A DNA stretch of 52,160 nt from Deltaproteobacteria bacterium. GTDB taxonomy: Bacteria; Myxococcota_A; UBA796; SXON01. Below the pieces are notes generated by a model. That model searched no databases and was not told the DNA's origin. It saw only the letters and a list, made by a program, of their open reading frames with translations. The first letter of the stretch is position 1. Each line of letters begins with the position of its first letter. The DNA is taken from positions 1 through 52,160 of the forward strand of contig CANFCK010000030.1 in the NCBI GenBank assembly GCA_947445035.1, written 5' to 3'. The position numbers were made by a program, and so were the translations under genes. This document shows positions 8,386 to 16,063 of this stretch, piece by piece.

Positions 8386-8477
8386 GGGGGCGGGTTAATT
8401 CGCGCCGACGCCCGAGCCCCCCTTGACTGGCGGGTCTGGTCGCCGGCACGCCCGGCTGACCCCGCCCCGCCCGCCCC

Positions 8478-10088
8478 TCACCCCCTGCCCAACCGCCGCT
8501 TCACTCCCGCAAGCGCCAGCCGCGCCTCGGGCACCCCCGCCGCAAGGGTGCCAGCGGCGTACACCACCCCGAAACACGCGACCACCCCGGCCCCTCGGAG
8601 CACCGGATGCCACGACTGCCCCAGCAGCGAAGCGCAGCCGAACGCCACCACCCCCGCCGCAATCGCCGCAGTCCACAGCGGGAGCGCCTCACGCCAAGTC
8701 GAGGCCAGCGCCCCAATGCGTCGCGACAGCGCCCGCCGCAGCAGCACGAACTCGAGCCATGTCGCGCACCCCGAGGCCAGCGTCAGTCCCACCGTTCCCC
8801 ACCGGGGCTCCACGCCAAGCGCGCCAGGCAGCCACAGGGCCGCCAGCCCGCCCAGAGTCACGCTCAGCGCCACCCTCAAAACCGCGTAGCGCAGCGGCGT
8901 CCGGGTATCCGAGAGCGCGTAGAACGCCGACGCATAGAGCCGCCCCTGCGTCGCTGCGAGCAAGCCCAGCGCGTACCCACCGAGGACCCACCACACAAAC
9001 CGACTCACGTCGGCATCGAAGGCGCCAGTCTGAAAAAGCGCCGCCACCACGACGTCGCCTAGCGCCAAGAGGCCGACCACCGACGGCACGATGAAGAACG
9101 AGACTCGCTGCAGCCCCCGCTCCATCTGACCCCGGAGCACCGTCGCCACCTCCGCCTCGGTGCCGGTCACGCTCGACATCGCCGGGAGCTGCGCGGCCGT
9201 GACCGACATCCCGAACAGGCTGATCGGCAAAAGGTACAGCGTCTGAGCGTACGCCAGCGCCGAAACGGCGCCGGTCGGCAATAGGCTCGCCAACGCATTG
9301 TCCACGTAGGCGCTGATCTGCACCACACCACGCGCACCGACCACGGGCAAGAAGTTGCGCACGACCGTCCCCGTCACCGCAAGGTCCAGACCAAGCTCCG
9401 GCCGCAGCCGGCGGACCAGCGCCAGCGCGCTCGGAAGCTGAACCGCGAACTGAAGGCCGCTCCCGGCCACCAACCCCCACGCCACCCGCTCCGCCAACAC
9501 GTAGTCCCGGTGCTCGCGGCCGAACCACAACATCGCCGCAATGATCGCCGCGTTCCAGGCGACCGGCGCCGCGTAGCTCAAGAAGAACCGGCGATGGCTG
9601 TTGAGAATACCCAGGCACCAAGCCGAGAGCACCAGGAGCCCGGTGCCCGGGAAGAATATCTGCACCAACTCGATGGTGGCGACCCGTTTTTCGCCGGAAA
9701 ACCCGGGCGCGATGAGGTCAATCAAGAGCGGCGTCGCCAAAACCCCGCTGAGCGCCAGGACGCTGACCACCAGGGTCAGAATCGTCGCAACCGAGGACGC
9801 AAGCCGCCTCGCTGAGACCTCGTCCCCCTCTGCCAAAAGTCGGGAGTAGGCAGGGATGAAAGAGGCGCTAAGGGCCCCCTCGCCGAACAGGTTCTGGAGG
9901 AAGTTGGGGATCTTTAGCGCCGCCCGGAAGGCATCGCCGGCATCGGAACTCCCAAAATAGTGGGCGAAGGCCCGTTCGCGCACCAAGCCGGCGACCCGGC
10001 TGAGCAGGATCCCGGCCGCCACCCACTGTGCGCCTTGGGCGCGGGTCGGCGCCGTGGAGCCTGGCGGGTCGCTCGGCGGCTGAGCCAT
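8478..10088 (-). CDS. murJ: Lipid II flippase MurJ (MviN family)
   Basis: 536 residues with about 14 hydrophobic spans, the standard MurJ size. It moves undecaprenyl-linked peptidoglycan precursor across the inner membrane. The N-terminal region has the family pattern GILLSRVAGLVRERAFAHYF and then FLQNLFGEGALSASFIPAYS. A middle span has the ASLLPTGAVSALAYAQTLY segment typical of the MOP superfamily. It begins with a short Pro/Thr-rich cytoplasmic stretch before the first helix. The start at 10088 is an ATG about 80 bases from the divergent small gene at 10166. The following same-strand gene is the FabL-like reductase, so both could be read from one promoter for envelope synthesis. Confidence 0.92.
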   Translation of the reverse strand: MAQPPSDPPGSTAPTRAQGAQWVAAGILLSRVAGLVRERAFAHYFGSSDAGDAFRAALKIPNFLQNLFGEGALSASFIPAYSRLLAEGDEVSARRLASSVATILTLVVSVLALSGVLATPLLIDLIAPGFSGEKRVATIELVQIFFPGTGLLVLSAWCLGILNSHRRFFLSYAAPVAWNAAIIAAMLWFGREHRDYVLAERVAWGLVAGSGLQFAVQLPSALALVRRLRPELGLDLAVTGTVVRNFLPVVGARGVVQISAYVDNALASLLPTGAVSALAYAQTLYLLPISLFGMSVTAAQLPAMSSVTGTEAEVATVLRGQMERGLQRVSFFIVPSVVGLLALGDVVVAALFQTGAFDADVSRFVWWVLGGYALGLLAATQGRLYASAFYALSDTRTPLRYAVLRVALSVTLGGLAALWLPGALGVEPRWGTVGLTLASGCATWLEFVLLRRALSRRIGALASTWREALPLWTAAIAAGVVAFGCASLLGQSWHPVLRGAGVVACFGVVYAAGTLAAGVPEARLALAGVKRRLGRG

Positions 10089-10165
10089 GGCGCCGCATCT
10101 ATCATCCGAATGGCATGGTGACCGACCGGGCGCTAAGGGGCGCCCCTTCCCGAGTTCCGCCCTTG

Positions 10166-10450
10166 ATGTACCTCATTGCTGTCGAGTTCAATGCCCGCCC
10201 GGTCGACCAGTACCCGGACTTCGACAAGGCACTCAAGGCCCTGGGAAACTGGTCCAGCCGCATGCGCGGCGTGTGGTTGGTCGAAACCCGGTTCACGCCC
10301 GCGCAGGTCCGCGATCTACTCAAGCCCACCCTCGTCGCAGGACAGGACCGGATGTTCGTGTCGCGCATGACGACCAGCTGGGCCGGCACCGGCATGGGTG
10401 ACGGCTTTCAGGACTGGATGAACCGCCGCAACTTCACCGGGAAGAAGTAG
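10166..10450 (+). CDS. Small SinR/Cas2-like fold protein
   Basis: 94 residues. I start at ATG 10166 because the sequence from there (MYLIAVEFNARPVDQYPDFD) has the first beta strand of a ferredoxin-like fold. The pattern then runs ALKALGNWSSRMRGVWLVET, RFTPAQVRDLLKPTL and DRMFVSRMTTSWAG. This strand-helix-WLV.T-helix-DR[ML].V layout resembles small SinR-like proteins, which share the Cas2/VapD ferredoxin-like fold. No CRISPR array, cas1 or toxin partner lies nearby, so a CRISPR role is not supported. RNA binding or cleavage is a guess from the fold. Its 3' end overlaps the end of clpP by 17 bases in the convergent direction. Confidence 0.6.
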   Translation: MYLIAVEFNARPVDQYPDFDKALKALGNWSSRMRGVWLVETRFTPAQVRDLLKPTLVAGQDRMFVSRMTTSWAGTGMGDGFQDWMNRRNFTGKK

Positions 10451-11039
10451 GAACCACAACCTTCGGCTGGATCACCTCGTCCACGATGCCGTAGGTCACG
10501 GCTTCGTCGGCGGTCATGATGTAGTCGCGGTCGGTGTCCTTGAGCACGCGCTCGTAGGGCTGCCCGGTGTGCCGCGCCAGGATGTCGTTGAGCTCCTTGC
10601 GCATGCGCCCGATTTCCTTGGCCTGGATCTCGATGTCCGCCGCCTGGCCCTGCGTGCCGCCCAACGGCTGATGAATGAGCACTCGTGCATGCTGGAGGAT
10701 GCGACGCTTCCCCTTGGTGCCCGCAGCCAGGAGCACTGCGCCCATCGACGCCGCCTGCCCGATGCAGATGGTGTTCACCGGGGGGCGGATGTACTGCATG
10801 GTGTCGTAGATGGCCATGCCGGCGGTGATGCTGCCGCCGGGGCTGTTCACGTAGACGAAGATGTCACGCTCGGGATCCTGGGACTCCAAGAACAACAGCT
10901 GCGCCACGATGACGTTGGCCACTTCGTCGTTGATCGGGAAGCCAAGGAAGACGATCCGATCGTTGAGCAGCCGGCTGTAGATGTCGGAGACGCTTTCCCC
11001 ACGGTGGGTGGATTCCTTGACGTAGGGAACGAACGGCAT
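10434..11039 (-). CDS. clpP: ATP-dependent Clp protease proteolytic subunit ClpP
   Basis: 201-residue serine protease subunit that forms the tetradecameric chamber used with ClpX/ClpA unfoldases. Catalytic triad: Ser98 in GQAASMGAVLL, His123 in ARVLIHQPLGG and Asp172 in DTDRDYIM. The N-terminal MPFVPYVKESTHRGESVSDIYSRLL is the standard region with a very short propeptide. It begins two bases after the trigger factor stop, giving the widespread tig-clpP operon. The usual next gene, clpX, is not downstream. Instead the operon meets the convergent SinR-like gene, so clpX must be elsewhere. Confidence 0.95.
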   Translation of the reverse strand: MPFVPYVKESTHRGESVSDIYSRLLNDRIVFLGFPINDEVANVIVAQLLFLESQDPERDIFVYVNSPGGSITAGMAIYDTMQYIRPPVNTICIGQAASMGAVLLAAGTKGKRRILQHARVLIHQPLGGTQGQAADIEIQAKEIGRMRKELNDILARHTGQPYERVLKDTDRDYIMTADEAVTYGIVDEVIQPKVVVPTSSR

Positions 11040-11041
11040 GG

Positions 11042-12532
11042 CTACTCCTCCGACTTCTTCTTAGCGGTCTTCTTCTTTGGCTTTTCCTCGGCAGCGGCCT
11101 CGACGACCGGAGCGGCCGCTTCAACGACCGGCTCGGCCTTCTTCTTGGCGGCCTTCTTGGCGGGGGCGGCGTCCTCGACGGCGGGGGCGGGCGCGGCGTC
11201 TACGACCACGTCGGCCTTTTTCTTGACGCCCTTCTTTGCGGGGGCGGCCGCGGCTTCCGCGGGGGCGTCGTTGTCGCTGACGTACTCGAGGTCGGCGCGT
11301 TCCAGGACCCAGTCCAACGTCCGCTCTTCAAGCAGGTGCTTCTTCAGGTCACCCACGGCGCCTTCTTTCTGAAGGTAGCCGCGAATCGCCTCGATGCGCT
11401 GGCCGCGGGCATCTGCGATCTCCTGGTACTTCTTTTCCATGTCGGCCGGCGTGACCGTGATGTCTTCCTTGCGCGCCACGGCTTCAAGGATGAGGCCGGC
11501 CTTCGCTGCGAACTCGGCGCGGACTCGCAGATCGGCGATCTGCGCGTCGCTGTAGCGAATGGAGCGGGGGTCGCGACCACGATACGAAGCCTGCACGCCA
11601 AGCTCTTCGAGCAGCAGCTTGAGGTTCTTGTCGGTCAGGGCCTCGGGAACGCTGACGTCGTGGCCCTTCACGAGGGTCTGGAGCACGTGGATGCGGGCCT
11701 GATTGCGGGCCGCTTCGTTGGCGTGGGTTTCCATGTCCATGCGGACGGCAGCGCGCATGGCGTCGGCGCCGCCTTCGAAACCGCCGGCTGTGGCCGACGC
11801 ATCGTCAAGCGCGGGCACGCTCTGCACCTGAATGCCGAGCACCTTGACCGACGCGTCAAACGACCGGCCGCGGTTGGCGGCAGTGGCGCTGGTTTCGGCG
11901 ATGGTGACGGCGCCCGTCTTGGACTTACCCACCTTCATCCCCATCAACAGCGACTCGATGCCTGGCCAGTAGCGCTCTGCGCCGGTGTTGACCATCGTCC
12001 CCGCTTCGAGGACCGTGTCGCCGTCCTTGATCTCAGTGAGCACAAAGTCGCCGGCCTCGACCGCACGACCTGCCGCCGCGTCCACAAGGCGCGCCTGGCC
12101 CTGAAGCCGACGGCCGATCTCCGCCCCGACCTGGTCATCGCTGACCGCGGCCAGCGGGTACTTGATCTTCAACCCCAGATACTCGGCGAGATCGATCTCG
12201 GGGCGGACCTGCACGGTGATGGAGAAGTGGAAGTCGCCGCTGCCAAGCTCGGTCGATTCTTCGACCTTGGGCTGGCCCAGGAACTCAAGCTCGGAGGACG
12301 CGCCCTGGAACTTCATGTTCATCAGGTCACTGGCGACTTCGCCGCGGATCTGCTTACCGTAGCGATCCTCCAGCAGCTTGCGCGGAATCTTACCAGGACG
12401 AAAGCCTGGAATCCGGACGCGTCCGGAGAGGTTGCGGAACGCAAGGTCCAGCTTCTGGGACACCTCGGCGCCGGTGACCGTGAAGCGGAGACGCTTCTGG
12501 ATGGGGGAGACCTGCTCGATCGCGAAAGACAT
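11042..12532 (-). CDS. tig: Trigger factor with Lys/Ala-rich C-terminal extension
   Basis: 496-residue ribosome-associated chaperone and peptidyl-prolyl isomerase; the family is usually 430-450 residues. The N-terminal ribosome-binding loop is RIPGFRPGKIPRKLLEDRYG (signature GFRxGKxP). A divergent FKBP-type domain sits around residues 150-240. The helical C-terminal cradle includes ELNDI-like helices and RTLDWVLERADLEYV. After about residue 420 comes an atypical tail of alternating acidic/valine-alanine blocks and lysine clusters (AAKKKAEP, KKKTAKKKSEE), roughly 75 residues long. The tail resembles a histone H1-like or ribosome-affine extension; its function is unknown. It is co-transcribed with clpP and immediately downstream of the tRNA-Leu gene. 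Confidence 0.93.
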   Translation of the reverse strand: MSFAIEQVSPIQKRLRFTVTGAEVSQKLDLAFRNLSGRVRIPGFRPGKIPRKLLEDRYGKQIRGEVASDLMNMKFQGASSELEFLGQPKVEESTELGSGDFHFSITVQVRPEIDLAEYLGLKIKYPLAAVSDDQVGAEIGRRLQGQARLVDAAAGRAVEAGDFVLTEIKDGDTVLEAGTMVNTGAERYWPGIESLLMGMKVGKSKTGAVTIAETSATAANRGRSFDASVKVLGIQVQSVPALDDASATAGGFEGGADAMRAAVRMDMETHANEAARNQARIHVLQTLVKGHDVSVPEALTDKNLKLLLEELGVQASYRGRDPRSIRYSDAQIADLRVRAEFAAKAGLILEAVARKEDITVTPADMEKKYQEIADARGQRIEAIRGYLQKEGAVGDLKKHLLEERTLDWVLERADLEYVSDNDAPAEAAAAPAKKGVKKKADVVVDAAPAPAVEDAAPAKKAAKKKAEPVVEAAAPVVEAAAEEKPKKKTAKKKSEE

Positions 12533-12557
12533 GTTTGGTGCGACTCGGGTACGGGGG

Positions 12558-12639
12558 TGCGAGAAGGGGGGGTCGAACCCCCAAGGGTTTCCCCACCGGA
12601 TCCTAAGTCCGGCGCGTCTGCCAGTTCCGCCATTCTCGC
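12558..12639 (-). tRNA. tRNA-Leu (anticodon UAG)
   Basis: Class II tRNA with a long variable arm. On the minus strand the acceptor stem GCGAGAA pairs with TTCTCGC, and the anticodon loop CTTAGGA gives UAG at bases 12605-12603, flanked by the CCGGA/TCCGG stem. The T loop is GTTCGAC. The discriminator A is followed by CCC, so the CCA end is not encoded, unlike its two upstream neighbours. It is the last of three tRNAs leading into tig. Confidence 0.93.
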
Positions 12640-12647
12640 GATGTTTG

Positions 12648-12723
12648 TGGTGGGCCCTCCGGGGATCGAACCCGGAACCTGCGGATTAAGAGTCCGATGC
12701 TCTACCAATTGAGCTAAAGGCCC
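12648..12723 (-). tRNA. tRNA-Lys (anticodon CUU)
   Basis: Minus strand GGGCCTT pairs with AGGGCCC, with one G-U wobble. The D arm is GCTC/GAGC, the anticodon loop CTCTTAA reads CUU, and the T arm is CCGGG/CCCGG with loop TTCGATC. The 3' CCA is encoded (bases 12650-12648). It lies 8 bases upstream of tRNA-Leu. Confidence 0.94.
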
Positions 12724-12729
12724 GGATGA

Positions 12730-12806
12730 TGGGGTGGATGACGGGACTTGAACCCGCGACCACTGCTGCCACAAAGCAGTGCTCTACCAACTGAGCTACA
12801 CCCACC
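12730..12806 (-). tRNA. tRNA-His (anticodon GUG)
   Basis: Minus strand acceptor GTGGGTG pairs with CATCCAC, with the extra 5' G (G-1, base 12806) opposite discriminator C73, as expected for bacterial tRNA-His. The anticodon stem CTGCT/AGCAG has loop TTGTGGC, giving GUG. The CCA end is encoded. It is separated from tRNA-Lys by six bases and from the stop of the RHS-like gene by 15 bases. Confidence 0.94.
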
Positions 12807-12821
12807 GTAGCGCGGGGGCTT

Positions 12822-15800
12822 CTAATGCCCAAAAGGAGTGTCGGCAAGAGGCGGGCTCGCAAAGGTCGGGCCGGGAAGCGTCAAACCCGGAATTTCTTCG
12901 GCCGCGACGGTGATCTCGGGCCCCAACAGCGCCCGGAGCAGCCCGTCGTCGTCGGCCGGCTCCCCTCCCATTGCGCACCGGAGCACGAAGGCGGCAACGG
13001 GGTCTTCGTCCAAGGCAATGGTGCCGTAGCCCGAGACCGGCGCCGGCACAGACCGCGCCAACGACGCGGGTAGCCACGGCAGGCCCGGCGCTTCGGCAGG
13101 CTCCGGACCCCCGCCGGGCAACATTCCCGCGCCCGTCAGCATGCTCAGCGGATCGGTCCAGGCCTCTACGACATCGAAAGGAGCTGCATCCCAGAAGGCG
13201 TCGGTCGCCGAATCCGGCGCGGCGAAGGCTGAAGCCGACGGGCGAAGCTCGGGGTCCAGGGGAACCCAAGGCCAGCGGTCTGGGGCGGTGCTCGCGCCAG
13301 AGAGTGGGTCGGTGGCCCGCAAAAGGTCCACCAGCACCCCACCGGGCAGCACATATCGGCCACCGGGGCCGGTCTCCGCTGCGTCCACCGCGCGCAGCCA
13401 CCCGCTAGGCCAGGGAAAAAGGGCGCCCGTCCGCGGCACGAAGGTGGGGTGGCCACGAGGGTCGGAAAACACCGCCCCGCCGGGACGGGCCACCGTCCCC
13501 GCCGGTAGCGGCACCCGCACCGCATCTCCGACCGCCAAGAGTCCTCCCCAGCCTACGAGCACGTCCGCACCGACCTTGCGGAGCCGCCCGAACCCGTCTC
13601 TCGACACCGCCACCACCCGTTCTCCGAGGGTCAACTGCACCAGCCGCCCGAGCGGGTCGTGGATCGCGACGGCCCCCCCCGCGGTGCCATCCAGCCCGCT
13701 GAGCGTGCCGCCCGAGCCCCACCGATAGTGCGCCTCGCCGACCCCCAGACTCCAAGGGCCAGGCTGGGCAAGCTCGACGACGGCCGGGTGACCCAGCGCG
13801 TCGGTGCGGATCGTCGTGCCGTCCGGCATCCGCATGCGCCCCGGCTCCCAGGCCCACTCGCCGAAGGCCCCGACGATCCGGAGTAGGTGCCCGGCCGGGT
13901 CGCGCTCCAACTCCGATGGCGTGGATCCTCCCAGCCCGATCAACGCCCCGGCGCGATCGAGGGTCCATGAGGTGCGCCCGATCGGGGCGCCGTCCTGGTC
14001 GCTACCGACGAGCTCTCCGGCGTCGGCGCTCTGGTTCCGGCGAATGAGGGCGCCGTCCGCCAGCCGAACGAGCTTCAAGGCACCGCCCGGCTCGTAGTCC
14101 GCTCCCACCGCCCCCAAGCCCTCCACCTCTGCCCGGACCACCCGCCCCATCACATCGCGACTGATCGTCCATGTCTTTCCGGCGCTGATCCTGCTGATCC
14201 GCCCACGCAGGTCGCGACCCAGCGTGGTCGCTCCCAGCTCGTCACTCAGCCGGGAGATCAGGCCAGCCGCGTCCCGCAGGACCTCCGTCTTGCGGCCGCG
14301 GGCATCGACAACGCCATCAACTCGCCCCGCAGAGTTCCTCTCCAAGCGCCACTTCTCCCCGCCCGACTCACCGGCGCGCACGGAGTGGATGCGACCCGCG
14401 GGATCGCGGGTAAGCTCAAAGGCCACGTCGCCCAACCCGAACCCGGTGACCCGACCGCCGGTGTCTCGAGACCAGCCCCCCAAAGCGCCCGCCGGCGCGC
14501 GCACCTCGCTGGCCCGGCCGCCCCCGTCCCGCACGATCCGCCAGTCGTCGATCTTCCGGATCCGGCCAAGGAGGTCGCGCCCGATACGCGTCGTCTTACC
14601 GGCCGCATCCCGGACCGTGACCACGCGCCCCGCCGCGTCGCGAGACCAGGTCGTCGCCCGGCCCTCGGGGTCGCGGAGTGCCGACACCCGTCCGCTGGGG
14701 TCGCGGGACCACATCCATCGCGAGGCTCCGCGCACCAACTGACTCAAGGCGCCGCCCACCCGCACCATCGTGTAGCGCTCCAAACCGGCCGTGGTGAACG
14801 CGTCCAGCCGCCCCGCCGCCGAGAACCGGAACTCCCAGCGCGCGCCGTTGGGCGCGACCAACGCCGTGGGGTGCCCCAGACCGTCGCGAGCGACGAGCCA
14901 AACCCCGCCGCCGGCGTCGATCACCTTGACCAGCTCGCCAGCCGCGTTTCGCTCCAGGCGCAGCTCACCCTGAGCGCCGACGCTCAGGCGTTTCGGTCGC
15001 CCGCTTTCATCCCAGGTTGCGGCCAGCACCTCGTTCCCGCGGCGGACCATCCGGGTGAGGCCCGCAACCACGTCCCGCTCGACGGACCGGCCGTCCGGCT
15101 CGACGCGCCGCGTGACGCCGTTGCCGCCGTGGGCCAGCGCCCATTTGCCGCCGTGCTCGTCGCGCAGGCCTGTCAGCCCCGCTCCCTCCCAGCTCAGCGC
15201 CGCGACCGCGTCCCCGCCGCGACGCACCTCGGTGATGCGCCCGTCGGCGGCGCGACCGATACCCACTTTCAGCCCGTCGGCATCGGTCCATCCGAGCAGG
15301 ACGCCGTCGCGCCAGCGCGTCTGCATGCGCGCGCCCGCCGGGTCCTCAACCTCGACCGTCCCGTCGCCATGGCTGACCGTCCAGGTCAGGTCGTCGTGCT
15401 GGATCCGCGTACGGATGCCCAGAACTGCACAACGCCAGGATCCTCCCACACCGGACGTCCCGCCAGCCTGCACCCGGAGCGCCTCTCCCGCGCCCCACGA
15501 TATCCCCGCGAGGCCGACACCATCGTACTCGTAGGCCACCCGTCCCGCAGCGCCGCGCGCCACGTCCAGGCGGTCCCCGGTCCGCTCGTAGGTCACGGTG
15601 CTGCCGAACGAAGCGCGGCCCCCCTCCTCGGTCAGCTCAACAGACACGCCGCCCGCGGACATTCCACGAAAGGCCCCGTCAGCCGAGCGGAGAATCTCGA
15701 CCCGCCTCCCCTCGGACGTTCGGGAGGTCACGCGGCCTTGCGCATCCGCTTCGAGCTGGCCGGCCACGCTCCCCTGGGGAACGGCACGCCGGCCGGGGCG

Positions 15801-16046
15801 CTCCAAAACCCCGTCGCGAAGCATCCAGTCGTCGCTCCAACGCCAATTCTTTCCGTCCCAGATTCGGGCAAGGCGCACGTCGCGCGCGTACGGCCCTCCG
15901 TCGAGGTCCACAACCGCCACCCGGACACTACAGTCGGCGTCCGAGAACACCACCGTTCCTCGCCGTGCGTCCGACAACGGACCCAGCGAACCCCACCCGA
16001 GGGGAAGCGCCACAGGGTCCGTCGCCAGTGGCGCGACAGCCACCAA
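12822..16046 (-). CDS. RHS/YD-repeat-like protein
   Basis: 1074 residues built almost wholly of tandem beta repeats with a core like RDxxGRVxxV: SRDPSGRVSALRDPEGR, WSRDAAGRVVTVRDAAG, IGRDLLGRIRKID and more across residues 60-860. This is the RHS/YD-repeat pattern, although the tyrosine of YD repeats is mostly replaced by Arg. Such repeats form hollow beta cocoons. The usual C-terminal core motif (PxxGxxxDPxG) and a toxin tip are not evident; the last 200 residues are Pro/Ala/Asp-rich. The start is uncertain. TTG 16046 and GTG 16043 are available, but upstream in-frame residues LTFPFAFLVAVAPLATDPVA look like a signal peptide that could start at CTG 16067. It lies 17 bases after the CHAT-like lipoprotein gene and probably shares its operon. 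Confidence 0.72.
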   Translation of the reverse strand: MVAVAPLATDPVALPLGWGSLGPLSDARRGTVVFSDADCSVRVAVVDLDGGPYARDVRLARIWDGKNWRWSDDWMLRDGVLERPGRRAVPQGSVAGQLEADAQGRVTSRTSEGRRVEILRSADGAFRGMSAGGVSVELTEEGGRASFGSTVTYERTGDRLDVARGAAGRVAYEYDGVGLAGISWGAGEALRVQAGGTSGVGGSWRCAVLGIRTRIQHDDLTWTVSHGDGTVEVEDPAGARMQTRWRDGVLLGWTDADGLKVGIGRAADGRITEVRRGGDAVAALSWEGAGLTGLRDEHGGKWALAHGGNGVTRRVEPDGRSVERDVVAGLTRMVRRGNEVLAATWDESGRPKRLSVGAQGELRLERNAAGELVKVIDAGGGVWLVARDGLGHPTALVAPNGARWEFRFSAAGRLDAFTTAGLERYTMVRVGGALSQLVRGASRWMWSRDPSGRVSALRDPEGRATTWSRDAAGRVVTVRDAAGKTTRIGRDLLGRIRKIDDWRIVRDGGGRASEVRAPAGALGGWSRDTGGRVTGFGLGDVAFELTRDPAGRIHSVRAGESGGEKWRLERNSAGRVDGVVDARGRKTEVLRDAAGLISRLSDELGATTLGRDLRGRISRISAGKTWTISRDVMGRVVRAEVEGLGAVGADYEPGGALKLVRLADGALIRRNQSADAGELVGSDQDGAPIGRTSWTLDRAGALIGLGGSTPSELERDPAGHLLRIVGAFGEWAWEPGRMRMPDGTTIRTDALGHPAVVELAQPGPWSLGVGEAHYRWGSGGTLSGLDGTAGGAVAIHDPLGRLVQLTLGERVVAVSRDGFGRLRKVGADVLVGWGGLLAVGDAVRVPLPAGTVARPGGAVFSDPRGHPTFVPRTGALFPWPSGWLRAVDAAETGPGGRYVLPGGVLVDLLRATDPLSGASTAPDRWPWVPLDPELRPSASAFAAPDSATDAFWDAAPFDVVEAWTDPLSMLTGAGMLPGGGPEPAEAPGLPWLPASLARSVPAPVSGYGTIALDEDPVAAFVLRCAMGGEPADDDGLLRALLGPEITVAAEEIPGLTLPGPTFASPPLADTPFGH

Positions 16047-16063
16047 GAAGGCGAACGGAAACG

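Noticed and set aside
10166..10450. Cas2 of a CRISPR system
   Set aside because: No repeats with spacers and no other cas gene in the window; only a general fold resemblance.
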